64,000 nucleotides of DNA. Source: JBJHAX01 sp050480705 (GTDB lineage Bacteria > Actinomycetota > Nitriliruptoria > Nitriliruptorales > Nitriliruptoraceae). A program made the position numbers and the translations under genes. The stretch is from the NCBI GenBank assembly GCA_050480705.1, contig JBJHAX010000004.1, positions 40,281 to 104,280 on the forward strand. Reading direction: 5' to 3'. The notes beneath the pieces are model-generated. The model searched no databases and had not been told where the DNA came from. It saw only the letters and a list, made by a program, of their open reading frames with translations. Of the stretch, positions 1 through 11,279 are shown piece by piece; positions within the stretch are counted from its first letter, which is position 1; every line of letters begins with the position of its first letter.

Positions 1-906
1 TTCGTCGCGGGTCTCGATGTCGCGGTCGAGGCGGGCTCGGTGGTCGTCGACGACGCGACGATCCGGTATCTCGCCCGGGGCGAGCGGGGTGCGCCGACGC
101 TCGTGCTCGTCCACGGCGGCGCTGCGCACGCGCGTTGGTGGGACGCGCATGCGCCGCTGCTCGCCCAGCACCACCGCGTCGTCGCTCTCGACCTCTCCGG
201 TCACGGCGACAGCGACCATCGCGAGGTCTATTCGCCTGTGGTGTGGGCGCGGGAGGTCATGGCGGTCGCCGACGACGCCGGAGGCGGCGCTCCGGTCGTC
301 GTGGTGGGCCACTCGATGGGCGGGTTCGTCACGATCGTTGCGGCTGCGCGGCTCGGCGAGCGCCTCGAAGGCGCGATCGTGCTCGACACGCCGCTGCGTC
401 GGGAAGACCCCGAGTCCGACGAGGCGCGGGGAGGGCGGATGTTCCGTGCGCCCAAGACTTACCCCGACCTGGCCACGGCGGCGGCCCACTTCCACCTCGT
501 CCCGCCGCAGCCATGTGACAACGGCTGGCTGCTCGAACACACCGCACGACACAGCCTGCGCCAGGTCGACGATGGCTGGACGTGGAAGTTCGATCCGCGC
601 CTGTTCGTGTCACGCGAGGGACCAAACACCGCGGATGCCTACGCCAACGAACTCGCGCACGCGTCGTGTCGTTTCGCCGTCGTCAACGGAGCACGATCCC
701 GCATCGTCGACACCGAGGTGCGCGCCTACATGGCCGAACTGGTCGAAGGCTCGCCTGCGGGCCGGGCGGGTGTGCCGTTCGTCGAGATCCCCGAAGCACA
801 CCATCATCTGCAGTTCGACCAGCCTCTGGCGGTCGTCACCGCTATACGCGCGGTGCTGGCGACCTGGCATCCGGTCGGCGCTGCGCCGCCACCCGTGATG
901 CGCTGA
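1..906 (+). CDS. alpha/beta hydrolase (5' end outside window)
   Basis: Alpha/beta-hydrolase fold enzyme of unknown substrate. The oxyanion-hole motif LVHGG is followed by the nucleophile elbow GHSMGG (Ser near 320 bp) and a C-terminal EAHHHLQF segment that supplies the catalytic His. The reading frame is open to base 1, and the residues before the first in-window GTG (position 40) look like the usual N-terminal lead-in of this family, so the true start is probably upstream of the window. If the GTG at 40 is used the protein is 288 aa, a normal family length. It converges on coaA with a 24-bp gap. The function within the superfamily (esterase, lactonase, haloperoxidase-like) cannot be resolved. 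Confidence 0.8.
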   Translation, partial: FVAGLDVAVEAGSVVVDDATIRYLARGERGAPTLVLVHGGAAHARWWDAHAPLLAQHHRVVALDLSGHGDSDHREVYSPVVWAREVMAVADDAGGGAPVVVVGHSMGGFVTIVAAARLGERLEGAIVLDTPLRREDPESDEARGGRMFRAPKTYPDLATAAAHFHLVPPQPCDNGWLLEHTARHSLRQVDDGWTWKFDPRLFVSREGPNTADAYANELAHASCRFAVVNGARSRIVDTEVRAYMAELVEGSPAGRAGVPFVEIPEAHHHLQFDQPLAVVTAIRAVLATWHPVGAAPPPVMR

Positions 907-930
907 GGCCGCGACGTTGCCCGGTTGGGC

Positions 931-1872
931 TCACAATTTGCGCAGATGGACGCGGTCGATCGCGTGATCAGGTCCCTTGTGGAGGATCAGGTCGGCACGC
1001 GAGCGGGTCGGCAGGACGTTGATCGCGAGATTGCGGCCGTTGATCCGGTGCCAGATGTCGAGCGCAGTCTCGCGCGCCTCGTCATCGGACAGCTCGGCGT
1101 AACGGTGGAAGTACGAGCGAGGGTCCTTGAACGCGGTATTGCGCAGTGTCAGGAACCGTTCTACGTACCAGCGGGCGATGTCGTTCTCCTCGGCGTCCAC
1201 GTAGATCGAGAAGTCGAAGTAATCGGACACGAACACCCCGCGCCCGTGGGTGCCGGTTCCGGTCTGCAGGACGTTGATGCCTTCGAGCAGCAGGATGTCG
1301 GGCTGGCGGACGACGATCTGATCGTCGGGGACGACGTCGTAGATCAGATGGGAGTAGACAGGGGCGTGTGTTTCGGATGCACCCGACTTCACCGCGGAGA
1401 CGAACCGCAGCAGCGCGCCGACGTCGTAGGACTCCGGGAAGCCTTTTCGCTCCATCAGCCCGCGATGTTCGAGTTCGTCATTGGGCAGCAGGAACCCGTC
1501 GGTGGTCACCAGCGTGACCTCACGATGGTCCGGCCAGCGTGACAGCAGCGCCTGCAGGATGCGCGACGTCGTCGACTTGCCGACGGCGACCGACCCGGCG
1601 ATGCCGATGACGAACGGGACCTTGGCGGTCGACGAGCCCAGGAACGTGTCGGTCGCGCGATGCAGTTCCTGGGTTGCCGCGACGTAGAGGTTCAACAGGC
1701 GCGACAGCGGCAGGTATGCCTCGGCGACCTCGTCGAGGGAAATCTCCTCGTTGAGGCCCCGCAACTGCGCGAGATCGGCCTCGGTGAGCGTCAACGGGGT
1801 CGAGGAACGCAGCGCCGCCCATTCGTCCCGCCCGAGCTCGACCCAAGGAGAGACCGTGTCGGGGTGATGCAC
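931..1872 (-). CDS. coaA: type I pantothenate kinase CoaA
   Basis: Phosphorylates pantothenate with ATP, the first and usually rate-setting step of coenzyme A synthesis, in the cytoplasm. The P-loop GSVAVGKST lies at about residues 93-101, followed by the conserved [16 protein letters not shown] and LLEGINVLQ segments; the C-terminus is LILHKGPDH...HLRKL, as in bacterial CoaA. At 313 aa the length fits the type I family. The start is the GTG at 1872-1870, with GGAGAG just upstream; the reading frame stays open much further upstream, but that extension runs over the divergent pgpH gene and is not family-like. A 166-bp divergent promoter region separates it from pgpH; TATCCT (minus strand of 1931-1936) could be its -10. 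Confidence 0.95.
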   Translation of the reverse strand: MHHPDTVSPWVELGRDEWAALRSSTPLTLTEADLAQLRGLNEEISLDEVAEAYLPLSRLLNLYVAATQELHRATDTFLGSSTAKVPFVIGIAGSVAVGKSTTSRILQALLSRWPDHREVTLVTTDGFLLPNDELEHRGLMERKGFPESYDVGALLRFVSAVKSGASETHAPVYSHLIYDVVPDDQIVVRQPDILLLEGINVLQTGTGTHGRGVFVSDYFDFSIYVDAEENDIARWYVERFLTLRNTAFKDPRSYFHRYAELSDDEARETALDIWHRINGRNLAINVLPTRSRADLILHKGPDHAIDRVHLRKL

Positions 1873-2038
1873 GGTGCTCTCCGGGGGCGGGTGCAGGCCT
1901 GCTGCGGCAAACCGCTGGCGCCGCACGAACAAGGATAGTCCGTGCACGTTCGCGCCCCGGCGTCCGATAGGGGACACTGGTGGTTCGCACCGCTGCGCCG
2001 CGAACCTGCGCGTCCGCTGACGGGTCCTGGAGCCATCA

Positions 2039-4189
2039 GTGAGTTCCACTTCTCGACAACTCGCTCTGCATCGCGTCGCTGCCGTCACGCTCGTCGTCGT
2101 CGTGGTGCCGCTCGTGGTCGGACTCAGCGCAGTCGCCGGAGAACAACCGTTCCAAGAGGGCGAGCCCGCGCCACGCACCGTCTTCGCCGATGAGCGCGTG
2201 CGCGTGGTCGACGAGGCCGCGACGGACACCGCACGGCGGACGGCTGCGGAGTCTGTCGAGCCGGTACTCGTGTTCGACAGGGCCGCCCAGACGGCGATCG
2301 TCAACGATCTGCGCGAAGTCTTCGACGACGCCAGGGCCGCGCGCGAACCCATCGAGGAGCCCGACGACGAAGGCGAGCGGACGCCGAGCCTCGGCGAACA
2401 GCGTGAGGCGCTGTCGCGAGAAGTTCCCGATCTCGACGACGACGTCGTTGCGGCGATGGTCGCACTGTCGGACACCGAACTCGACGCGGTCGAAGCCGAG
2501 ACCATCGCCATCGCGCAGGAGTTGGCGCGCCAGCGGGTCGTCGAGGACGAGCTCGCCGCACTCTTCGAGGAATCGTTGCCGGGCGAGTTGGCCCTGCGCT
2601 CGCTTCCCCGTGACACCGCACAGACCATCGTCACACCGCTCATCGAACTGCTCATGCGCCCGACGGTCACCGTCGATCCTGACGCGACGGCGGCTGCGCG
2701 CGAACGCGCAGCCGAGAGCGCGCCCGAGGTCGCCGAGGTGTGGCTCGCCGAGCAGGCAATCGTGCGTGAAGGCGAGATCGTCGATGCGATGGCGCTGCGC
2801 GCGATCGAACAGCTCGGTGCCGGGGGTGCGGGGACCTGGCGGGCGATCGCTCGCGCTGCACTCGCGATGACGCTGGTCGCCGTGGTCGGGGCGGTCTACC
2901 TGCGCAGGATGCAGCCGTACGTGTGGGCCAGCGGCAAGAAGTTGCTTCTGCTCGGGCTGCTGGTCACCGCGTATGCGGGACTGGTCGTCGGCTCGGCGAT
3001 GATCGCTGGTGCGACGACCGCCGCGTGGACCTACGCCGTGCCCGCGGGCGCGCTCGCAATGCTCACCGCGCTGCTGATCCACCCGGTCGTGGGCATCGCG
3101 ACCATGCTGCCCGCATCCGTGCTGATTCCGCTGATGACGCCAGCGTCGGGACCGGTCGCGTTGTTCGCCGGCGCGACCGTGCTACTGAGCGTGTCGTTGA
3201 CGACCAGAATCGCCAAACGATCCGATCTGCGATCGGCGACCCTGCGCGCGGGGGTCTCCTATCCGGTGATCGCCGCCCTCGTCGTCCTCGTCTTCGGATC
3301 TTCGGGCGATCTGTTCGGTGCGGTGCTGGCGGGCGCCGTCAACGGCGTCGCGACCGTCGTGATCGTCCAGGGCGCACTGCCCTTCCTCGAAACCCTCTTC
3401 CGGTTGCCGACCGTGACGGCTCTGTTGGACCTCGCGGACCGCAACCACCCGTTGCTCCGTGAGCTCGAGACCAAGGCGTTGGGGTCCTACAACCATTCGG
3501 TGATGGTCGCCTCGCTGACTGAACGCGCATGCCGGGAGGTGGGGGCCAATCCGTTGCTCGGCAGCGTCGCCGCTCTGTACCACGACATCGGCAAAGTACG
3601 TCAGCCCCACTACTTCATCGAGAACCAGCAGGGGATCGGCAACCCCCACGATGAGCTCGAACCTGCCGTCTCAGCGATCATCATCCAGAATCACGTCGTC
3701 GACGGTGTCGAGCTGGCGATCAAACACCGCCTACCGCCCGAGGTCGTCGAGTGCATCCGCAGCCACCACGGGACCATGCTCGTCACCTACTTCTACGAGG
3801 CGGCGCGCAAGCAGGCGGGCGACTCCGAGGAGATCGACCAGGAGCAGTTCCGGTACAAGGGCGGCAAGCCGCGCTCGAAGGAGGCCGCGATCCTGCTGCT
3901 GGCGGACTGCTCGGAGGCCACCACCCGGGCGATGGCGATGGAGCGCGGCACGATCCCGCGTGAAGAGATCGAGTCGACCGTGGATGCGCTTCTCGCTGAA
4001 CGCGTGGCGGACGGACAGTTCGACGACGCCGACCTGACGTTCCGCGAGCTCGCACGTGTCCGCGACACGATCGTCGACTCACTCGTGGGTATCTATCACC
4101 CGCGGATTCCCTACCCGGAGCGGGCAGCACAGCGCGCCGAGGACCCGGCAGGGGTGGCCGTTACGAGCGGGACGTCGAACGAAACCTGA
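2039..4189 (+). CDS. 7TM-HD domain phosphohydrolase (PgpH/YqfF family)
   Basis: Membrane protein of the 7TMR-HDED family, whose characterised member PgpH hydrolyses cyclic di-AMP. After an N-terminal membrane anchor (about residues 10-30) comes a long acidic extracytoplasmic domain (to about 270), a block of roughly seven hydrophobic helices (about 275-470), then a cytoplasmic HD domain. NHSVMVASL and the metal-binding YHDIGK (HD near residue 514) are intact, as is a later RSHHGT motif. Length (716 aa) is usual for the family. It starts at GTG 2039 behind CTGGAG. In many bacteria this gene lies beside phoH and ybeY; here it sits beside coaA and sigma factors. Degradation of c-di-AMP is inferred from the family. 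Confidence 0.9.
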   Translation: MSSTSRQLALHRVAAVTLVVVVVPLVVGLSAVAGEQPFQEGEPAPRTVFADERVRVVDEAATDTARRTAAESVEPVLVFDRAAQTAIVNDLREVFDDARAAREPIEEPDDEGERTPSLGEQREALSREVPDLDDDVVAAMVALSDTELDAVEAETIAIAQELARQRVVEDELAALFEESLPGELALRSLPRDTAQTIVTPLIELLMRPTVTVDPDATAAARERAAESAPEVAEVWLAEQAIVREGEIVDAMALRAIEQLGAGGAGTWRAIARAALAMTLVAVVGAVYLRRMQPYVWASGKKLLLLGLLVTAYAGLVVGSAMIAGATTAAWTYAVPAGALAMLTALLIHPVVGIATMLPASVLIPLMTPASGPVALFAGATVLLSVSLTTRIAKRSDLRSATLRAGVSYPVIAALVVLVFGSSGDLFGAVLAGAVNGVATVVIVQGALPFLETLFRLPTVTALLDLADRNHPLLRELETKALGSYNHSVMVASLTERACREVGANPLLGSVAALYHDIGKVRQPHYFIENQQGIGNPHDELEPAVSAIIIQNHVVDGVELAIKHRLPPEVVECIRSHHGTMLVTYFYEAARKQAGDSEEIDQEQFRYKGGKPRSKEAAILLLADCSEATTRAMAMERGTIPREEIESTVDALLAERVADGQFDDADLTFRELARVRDTIVDSLVGIYHPRIPYPERAAQRAEDPAGVAVTSGTSNET

Positions 4190-4205
4190 CGGCGAAGCCG
4201 GTCAG
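4186..4205 (+). terminator. hairpin at the end of the PgpH-like gene
   Basis: CTGAC-GGC / GCC-(G)-GTCAG arms around a GAA loop overlap the stop codon; one G is bulged. There is no T-run, so it is at best a weak GC-rich terminator. Confidence 0.35.
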
Positions 4206-4356
4206 ATCGACGGGGAAGCCTCACATTGCCATCAGCGCGTGCGATGAGCGCACACGCGGTCGTGCGCGGGATGCTGCAGGCCGATGTGACCGTTGAGGGC
4301 ATAGAGAGGCCACAAACGCCGTTCACCGTGTACGAACGGCCACCACCGGGGCATGT

Positions 4357-4375
4357 GGACACACAAAAGGTGTCC
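4357..4375. promoter_or_regulatory. inverted repeat upstream of sigma factor 1
   Basis: GGACAC and GTGTCC form perfect 6-bp arms with a 7-nt A-rich spacer, about 105 bp before the sigma-factor start. It lies in a 290-bp stretch (4190-4479) where I see no convincing gene, so this stretch should hold the promoter of the sigma gene. The repeat could be an operator, but nothing else identifies a binding protein. Confidence 0.3.
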
Positions 4376-4479
4376 GTCTGCCGGTCTGTGAAGATGACGG
4401 CGACGAACCGCACGTGCGACGCTACCACGTCCGCCGGATCGTGCCTGCCCGGCGCCCACGCCGACCGCGAGGAGGCAAG

Positions 4480-5640
4480 GTGAATCGAACCGAGTTGCCG
4501 ACGGCCGAAGTCGCCGTCGAGGAGTTGCTCGAGCGCTCGTCGGAGCGCGGCTACGTGCTGCTCTCCGAGCTCCAGGAGCACCACGTTCCGGAGCTCCATG
4601 GGGACACATGGGTCGAGGACGTCATCGGCGAGGCCCGGGGACAGGGTCTCGAAGTCATCGACGACGTCGCGGACGACGCCCCCGAGGAGGTCATCGACCA
4701 CTCGTCGGCGTTGACCACCGACCTGGTTCGCCAGTACCTCAACGACGCCGGCAAGCACGCGTTGCTGACCAAGGAGGACGAGGCGGATCTGGCGAAGCGC
4801 TATCAGGCCGGTCTCGCAGCCGACGAGATGCTCCGTGCCACCAGCCGTGAGCTGACACGCGCACGCAAGGCGCGCCTGCGCACGATCAGCCGCGACGGCG
4901 AACGCTCCAAGGAGCGCATGGTTCAGGCGAACCTGCGCCTGGTCGTTCCACAGGCACGCAAGTTCTCCGGCCGCGATCTCGACTTCATCGAGCTGATCCA
5001 GGAAGGCAACCTCGGCTTGCTGCGTGCCGTCGAGAAGTTCGACCACACCAAGGGCTACAAGTTCTCGACCTACGCGGTCTGGTGGATCCGACAGGCCTTG
5101 CAGCGCGGTGTCGCCAGCAAGGGGCGGACCATCCGCGTGCCTGCGCACGTCTGGGAGCTGTACGGGAAGCTGCGCGCCGCTGAACTGCGGCTGCGCCAGC
5201 AGAAGGGCGGCGATCCGAGCGAAGCCGAAGTCGCCGAAGAGGTCGGCCTGACCGCGCAGCGTGTACGCGAAGTACGGGACGCGATGCAGGAACTCGTCAG
5301 CCTCGATCGTCCGATCGGCGAGGACGGCGACGCCACGATGGGCGATCTCATCGCCGACGATTCCGGCACCGACCCTGCCGACACCGCCATCGAAGGCGAT
5401 GCGATGAGCCAGATCGAGGCTGCGCTCGCCGAACTCGAGGAACGCGAACGGGTCATCCTCGTGCTGCGATTCGGCCTCCACGGGGAGGAACCGATGACGC
5501 TGGAGGAGATCGGCGAGTACTTCGGGCTCACGCGCGAACGCATCCGTCAGATGCAGAACCGTGCGCTTGCGAAGCTGCGCCACCCCTCGCGTGCCCACAA
5601 CCTGTCCGGCCTGCTCGACGTGCTCGACCGGGCTGCCTGA
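4480..5640 (+). CDS. RNA polymerase primary-type sigma factor (copy 1)
   Basis: Sigma-70 group 1/2 factor that directs RNA polymerase to promoters. A region 1.1-like start (LLERSSERGYVLLSEL) is followed by region 1.2 (VRQYLNDAG), region 2 with EGNLGLLRAVEKFDHTKGYK and STYAVWWIRQALQRG, region 3 (RTIRVPAHVWELYGK), and region 4.2 with the -35 helix LTRERIRQMQ. The start is GTG 4480 with GGAGG at 4471-4475; 386 aa. Region 4.2 reads RQMQN where most primary factors read RQIE. Copy 2 lies 1.7 kb downstream and is clearly paralogous in the same order of regions. A strong hairpin terminator follows. Whether it is housekeeping or alternative cannot be told from sequence. Confidence 0.92.
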   Translation: MNRTELPTAEVAVEELLERSSERGYVLLSELQEHHVPELHGDTWVEDVIGEARGQGLEVIDDVADDAPEEVIDHSSALTTDLVRQYLNDAGKHALLTKEDEADLAKRYQAGLAADEMLRATSRELTRARKARLRTISRDGERSKERMVQANLRLVVPQARKFSGRDLDFIELIQEGNLGLLRAVEKFDHTKGYKFSTYAVWWIRQALQRGVASKGRTIRVPAHVWELYGKLRAAELRLRQQKGGDPSEAEVAEEVGLTAQRVREVRDAMQELVSLDRPIGEDGDATMGDLIADDSGTDPADTAIEGDAMSQIEAALAELEERERVILVLRFGLHGEEPMTLEEIGEYFGLTRERIRQMQNRALAKLRHPSRAHNLSGLLDVLDRAA

Positions 5641-5664
5641 ACCGAGAACGCCGTACGAACGACC

Positions 5665-5694
5665 CGGCGCCCGTCGCATTCGCGGCGGGCGCCG
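5665..5694 (+). terminator. strong GC hairpin after sigma factor 1
   Basis: A 13-bp stem (5665-5677 with 5682-5694; one T-G wobble) closes on a 4-nt ATTC loop, 24 nt after the sigma stop codon and 47 nt before the next start. It is followed by TCGTAGG rather than a T-tract, as is usual for high-GC actinobacterial terminators. Confidence 0.6.
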
Positions 5695-5740
5695 TCGTAG
5701 GATCCGGGCTCCGCCGATCCGTCGCCCGCAGGAGTCCGCG

Positions 5741-7165
5741 ATGATGCCCGACCTCGGCTCGCGTGTGCACCGGCGCCTGCTCGTCGTCGTCGGTGTCGTC
5801 CTCGTCGTCACGATCGTCGGCATGATCGCGCTGTGGCCGCAAAGCGCGGACCTGCCCGAGGCCGACGCTCCCACCGGCGAGGTGTTCCTGGCCGAGATCC
5901 GCTCCATCGACCACTACCAGGACGAACCCGACCCCTACATGGGTGGCAGCGGCGACCACGCGAACATCGTCATCCAGATCCTCGAAGGGCCCGACGAGGG
6001 CGCGGTCGTCACCCTCGAGGTCATGCTGGACGGCTATCCGCCGATGAGCCCCGGTGACCGCATCAGCGTCGCCGCGTTCAGCGTCGGCGACGACGACGTC
6101 GAGTACTACATCCAGGACTTCAGGCGTTTGCCGGTCCTGCAGATCCTGCTCGGGTTGTTCATCGCGGCTGTGCTGTTGATCAGCCGATGGCACGGTGTTC
6201 GTGCACTGGTCGGACTCGCACTCAGCCTGCTCATCGTCGTGCAGTTCGTCGTGCCCGCCATCCTCGCAGGCAGCAGCCCTCCGCTGGTCGCGTGGGTGGG
6301 CGCGATGGCCGTGATGATCGTCACCCTCTACCTCACACACGGCCTCAACGAGATGACGACCTCGGCGGTCGTGGGCACCGCCGGTGCCCTCACGCTCACG
6401 ATCGCCCTCGGGCTGACGTTCATCTCGCAGGCCAAGATCACCGGGTTCGCGTCCGACGACGCGGTGTTCGCGCGATTCGCCGTGGAAGGCCTCGATCTGC
6501 AGGGGCTGGTGCTCGCCGGCCTGATCATCGCCGCGCTCGGCGTCCTCGACGACGTCACCGTCAGCCAGGCGTCGACAGTGTTCGCGCTGCACGACACCGA
6601 TCGCCGCCTGACGTGGGCCTCACTGTTCGCCCGCGCGATGAAGGTGGGTCGCGACCACATCGCCTCGGTGGTCAACACGCTGTTCCTCGCCTACGCCGGG
6701 GCGTCACTCGCACTGCTCGTGCTGTTCTCCACCAGCGGGTTGCCGTTGGGCGAGATCGTCAACTCCGAGGTCCTGGCCGAAGAGATCGTCAAGACCGTCG
6801 TGGGGTCACTCGGGCTCATCGCCGCGGTGCCCTTCACGACCGCGCTCGCCGCTGCGGTCGCCGTTCGGCGCAGCGCAGACGCCCCTGCTGCAGGCGGCGG
6901 GCATCTGCACGGCCGTGGTGTCGCGACCGCGTTCGGAGGGCGCGCCGCAGCGCGTCCACGCCGTGCCGCGGGCACGTCGCAGCACCCGATCCTCGACGCG
7001 GGCGACGATGACGAGACGTCGCAGTCCGACGACGAGCGTGCCTACCGATCGTGGGTCAATTTCCTACGGGAGGACGACCCCGCGCCAGGTGCAGGAGATG
7101 CCGGCGGCGACGGTGGTGCCGGCGATGACGACGACGGTGGTGCGGCACCCGAACAAACGCGCTGA
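5741..7165 (+). CDS. YibE/F family multi-spanning membrane protein
   Basis: Integral membrane protein of the YibE/F family (function unknown; proposed transporter or channel). There is one N-terminal helix (about residues 12-34), an outside beta-rich segment of some 100 residues with an SPGDRISV-type strand motif, then about seven further helices, including the family-typical GLVLAGLIIAALGVLDDVTV and the HIASVVNTLFLAYAG segment. The C-terminal 90 residues are hydrophilic, low-complexity and Asp/Gly-rich. Start ATG 5741 has AGGAG six bases upstream; an immediately following ATG at 5744 is an alternative. 474 aa. It sits between two sigma genes, separated from the first by a strong terminator and from the second by about 155 bp. 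Confidence 0.85.
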   Translation: MMPDLGSRVHRRLLVVVGVVLVVTIVGMIALWPQSADLPEADAPTGEVFLAEIRSIDHYQDEPDPYMGGSGDHANIVIQILEGPDEGAVVTLEVMLDGYPPMSPGDRISVAAFSVGDDDVEYYIQDFRRLPVLQILLGLFIAAVLLISRWHGVRALVGLALSLLIVVQFVVPAILAGSSPPLVAWVGAMAVMIVTLYLTHGLNEMTTSAVVGTAGALTLTIALGLTFISQAKITGFASDDAVFARFAVEGLDLQGLVLAGLIIAALGVLDDVTVSQASTVFALHDTDRRLTWASLFARAMKVGRDHIASVVNTLFLAYAGASLALLVLFSTSGLPLGEIVNSEVLAEEIVKTVVGSLGLIAAVPFTTALAAAVAVRRSADAPAAGGGHLHGRGVATAFGGRAAARPRRAAGTSQHPILDAGDDDETSQSDDERAYRSWVNFLREDDPAPGAGDAGGDGGAGDDDDGGAAPEQTR

Positions 7166-7320
7166 CGGTTCCTCGACTTGGCCGTACCATGCGCGCCCAC
7201 GCCCCGGTCCGACGGGGAGGACGCGGCCCCGTGGCTGCGAGACCGGGACTGTGATCCAGGTGCGCCGTCGGGCCGGTCGGGGCGCCTGCGAGCACCGAGT
7301 GGACCGCGCGAGGCCGAGCG

Positions 7321-8437
<1,117 letters not shown>

Positions 8438-8457
<20 letters not shown>

Positions 8458-10144
8458 CGTCGGGTCGTCGACTCCGCAGCTGCGTGCGTTCGTGCGCGTG
8501 TCCGCGCCACTGCTCGCCTTCCTGTTGCTCGTCACGGCGTGTCGACCCGCTGCCGTCGAGGTGGGGGCGCTCGCACACCCGGCGATCGAGGCGGCTGCAG
8601 TCGAACCGCCCGCTGCGGCGACCATCGAGCCCGAGCCCGATCCGCGTGTCGCCGCACCGGGGCCGCCGCCTGCGAGCCGCGTGCAGCTCGCCTCCGATCT
8701 CGACGAGGTGCTCATCGCGACGCTGGCATCCTTGGACGCCGCTGAGCTGTCCGTACTCGTCGTCGACGGTCACGGTCGCGAGGTGATCGCGCACCGTCCC
8801 GAAGACAGTCTGCTGCCGGCCTCGACACTCAAGGTCGTCACCGCCGCCGCGGCACTGGTGGTGCTCGGGCCCCAGACGCGCCTGGCGACACATGTCGAAG
8901 CGACCGGCCCCCTCGAGGCGGACGGAACGCTGCACGGTGATCTCGTCCTGGTCGGCGGTGGTGACCCGGCCCTGGCAACCGACGAGTACATCCGCTGGGT
9001 GTATCCGGCACGTCCCGCCACACCACTGTCCGTGCTGGCCGATGCGGTCGCCGATGCGGGCGTGGTCCGTGTGACCGGCGACGTCGTCGGGATTGCGCCT
9101 GGATTCGAGGGTCCCAGTGTCGCCGAGGGATGGTTGCCACGCTATTTCTGGGACTTCGACGCGCGTCATGCCTCCGGTCTGACTGTTGACGCAGGCCTGG
9201 TCACCAGCCTGCGCTACGAGCTGCCCGATGACACCGGACAGCCGGACAGGGAGACAGCCGACGCGGCGCCACCGGAGATCCAGCCTGGAGATGGCACCGA
9301 GGACCTCGCTGCGAACGCACGTCCGCCGGCCCCGTTCGACGTGCCGCTCGGCGACCGTGACATCGAACCCGACGAGATCACCATTGAGCAGATCGAGGAT
9401 CCCGCCCGCCACGCAGCGGCGGAACTCGCCCGGATGCTCCTCGAGCGGGGTGTCGACATCGACGGCGCGGTGCGGGCCGGCACGCCGCGTGCGCCGCAGC
9501 GGCGCCTTGCGAGCGTCGAAAGCGACACCGTCGAGCAACTCGTTCGTTTCTCGGTGGAGTTCAGCGACAACCATCTCGCGGACGGTCTGCTGCACACGGT
9601 CGCGCTCGCACGCCAGGGTCGGGGATCGTTCGACGACGGTGCACGCGCGCTCGAGGGGATGCTCGATGCGCTGGGTGTCGACCGTTCCGGGGCGGTGTTC
9701 GCCGACGGTTCGGGCCTGTCCCGCGACGATCGGTTGTCGGTGCGAACCCTCGTCGACCTCGACGTCGCGATGCACAACTCTCCGCACGCCGACGCTTGGC
9801 GCTCGGTGATGGCGGTGATGGGTGAGACCGGCACGCTGCGCCGCCGACTGACCCACACGGTTGCGCATGAACGCTTCGTGGGCAAGACCGGCTCGCTGCG
9901 CGACGTCGTCTCGATCAGCGGAACCGTCGGCCAGGGCGCTGGCGAGGACGCCGACCGCCGGTTCCATGTCGCACTCATCGCCAACGATGCGCTGGGCGAC
10001 GATCGCGCGCGGGCGCGCATCCTCGCCGACGAGCTCATCCTCTTGCTCGCAGCAGATCTCGAAGCCTGCCAGTCGGTTCGCGAGGTGGATGTCGACGAAC
10101 CGAACCCGCTGCTGCCGCTCGGTGAGCTGGTGATCTCCTGCTGA
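8438..10144 (+). CDS. dacB: D-alanyl-D-alanine carboxypeptidase/endopeptidase, PBP4 (DacB) family, lipoprotein
   Basis: Penicillin-binding peptidase trimming peptidoglycan cross-links outside the cell. A signal peptide ends in the lipobox LVTAC (Cys35), then a Pro/Glu-rich linker. The three active-site motifs are all present: STLK (Ser about residue 129), SDN (about 376) and KTG (about 483), with the large insertion between SxxK and SxN that marks the PBP4 group. Start chosen at GTG 8438, overlapping the sigma gene by 20 bp; GTG 8491 is the alternative and would leave a shorter but still workable signal sequence. 568 aa. It converges on the exonuclease gene. Confidence 0.88.
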
Positions 10145-10204
10145 CGTTCTGGACGCTCGCCGGCCGCGGAACGCTTGCGGCGTGGAGCCGTGCGGGTCAC
10201 ACCG

Positions 10205-11215
10205 TCAGAACAACGATGTCTGTTCGCCGTCTCCAGATGCGTGGACGTCTCCGACGTGGGGGTGTTCCGGGTGCTGCCGTTCCCTCGGCGGTCGCGGTTC
10301 GTCGGCGACGTCCGGGGGTGTGAGCGGTGGGGGAGCGACCGGTGGGGCGGGTTGGAGGATCGCGTTGCGCAACCGGCGCGCTGCTGTCTCCACCCCACGC
10401 GCCGTGAGAACGTCGTGGATACGGCCCGGGTCGACGCCGCTGCGCACCGCGGCATCGACGTCGACGCTCAGGTGCGGGAGCGGTGCCATCAGCAGCAGGT
10501 TGCGTTCGACGGTCGCACGGGCGGCACGCAGTGCCGCCTCGACGCGCGGCGGAAGGTCGCTGATCGCCTCGTAGATGCCGCCGACGGACCCGTGGTCGCG
10601 TAACAGCCGCGCCGCAGTCTTGGTTCCTACGCCCGGGACGCCGTCGAGACCGTCCGACGGGTCACCGCGCAACGCCGCAAGATCCGGATACTGCTGTGGC
10701 CGGACGCCGTAGCGGCGCACGACTTCGTCAAGATCCTCGACGTGCAGGTCGGCGAAGGTGCTACCGGGGCGCAGCAGGCGGACATCGTTACCAACCAGCG
10801 CGACCAGATCGCGATCGGAGCTGAGCAGATCGCAACGCCAGCCGCGTGCCGTGCACGCGTCTGCGACGGTGGCGAGCAGGTCGTCCGCTTCGGCACCCTC
10901 GTGACGTGCGACCGTCAATCCGCACGCCGACAGGTCGTCGCGCAGTCGATCGACCGCCGCGGTGATCGCGGGGTCGGTGGACGGCCGGTTGGCCTTGTAT
11001 TCCGGCCAGTCACGACGTCGGCGGTTGACTGGATGGTCGAACGCTGCGATCAGTGCGTCATAGGGGCCGTGTCGCCAGGTCACGGCGAGCATCGACGCGA
11101 CTGCACCCGTCACCGCGTGCTCGCCGGCCGCGTCGTCTGCACGCGTGGAGTGGAACGCGCGGTGCGCGAGCGAATTCGCGTCGATCGCAAGCAGGTTCAC
11201 GCGGGTATCCCGCAC
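10205..11215 (-). CDS. stand-alone 5'-3' exonuclease (PolI N-terminal / FEN-like)
   Basis: Structure-specific 5' nuclease that removes flaps and RNA primers. Metal-binding signatures follow the PolI 5'-nuclease order: AIDANSLAHRAFHS, the arch region RRRDWPEYKANR, EGAEADDLLATVA, LLSSDRDLVAL and the helix-hairpin-helix GDPSDGLDGVPGVGTKTAARLL. There is no polymerase domain, so it is a separate exonuclease like those of many actinobacteria, and would act beside a full-length PolI. 336 aa with a Pro-rich tail. It starts at GTG 11215, with no clear Shine-Dalgarno; a second in-frame GTG five codons later is possible. Divergent from the next gene. Confidence 0.9.
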   Translation of the reverse strand: MRDTRVNLLAIDANSLAHRAFHSTRADDAAGEHAVTGAVASMLAVTWRHGPYDALIAAFDHPVNRRRRDWPEYKANRPSTDPAITAAVDRLRDDLSACGLTVARHEGAEADDLLATVADACTARGWRCDLLSSDRDLVALVGNDVRLLRPGSTFADLHVEDLDEVVRRYGVRPQQYPDLAALRGDPSDGLDGVPGVGTKTAARLLRDHGSVGGIYEAISDLPPRVEAALRAARATVERNLLLMAPLPHLSVDVDAAVRSGVDPGRIHDVLTARGVETAARRLRNAILQPAPPVAPPPLTPPDVADEPRPPRERQHPEHPHVGDVHASGDGEQTSLF

Positions 11216-11279
11216 TGGCTCGCTGGGCGGTTCGATGGTCGGGCCCTACATCGCCGGAGACGTTTCACGGAGGGCTATC

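Noticed and set aside
1873..2670. Upstream extension of the coaA reading frame on the minus strand
   Set aside because: It runs antisense through the PgpH-like gene, has Ser/Arg-rich composition and no resemblance to CoaA; the GTG at 1872 with GGAGAG explains the start.
4226..4483. 85-aa plus-strand frame between the PgpH-like and sigma genes
   Set aside because: No ribosome site, no family resemblance and weak codon bias; the region reads better as promoter DNA.
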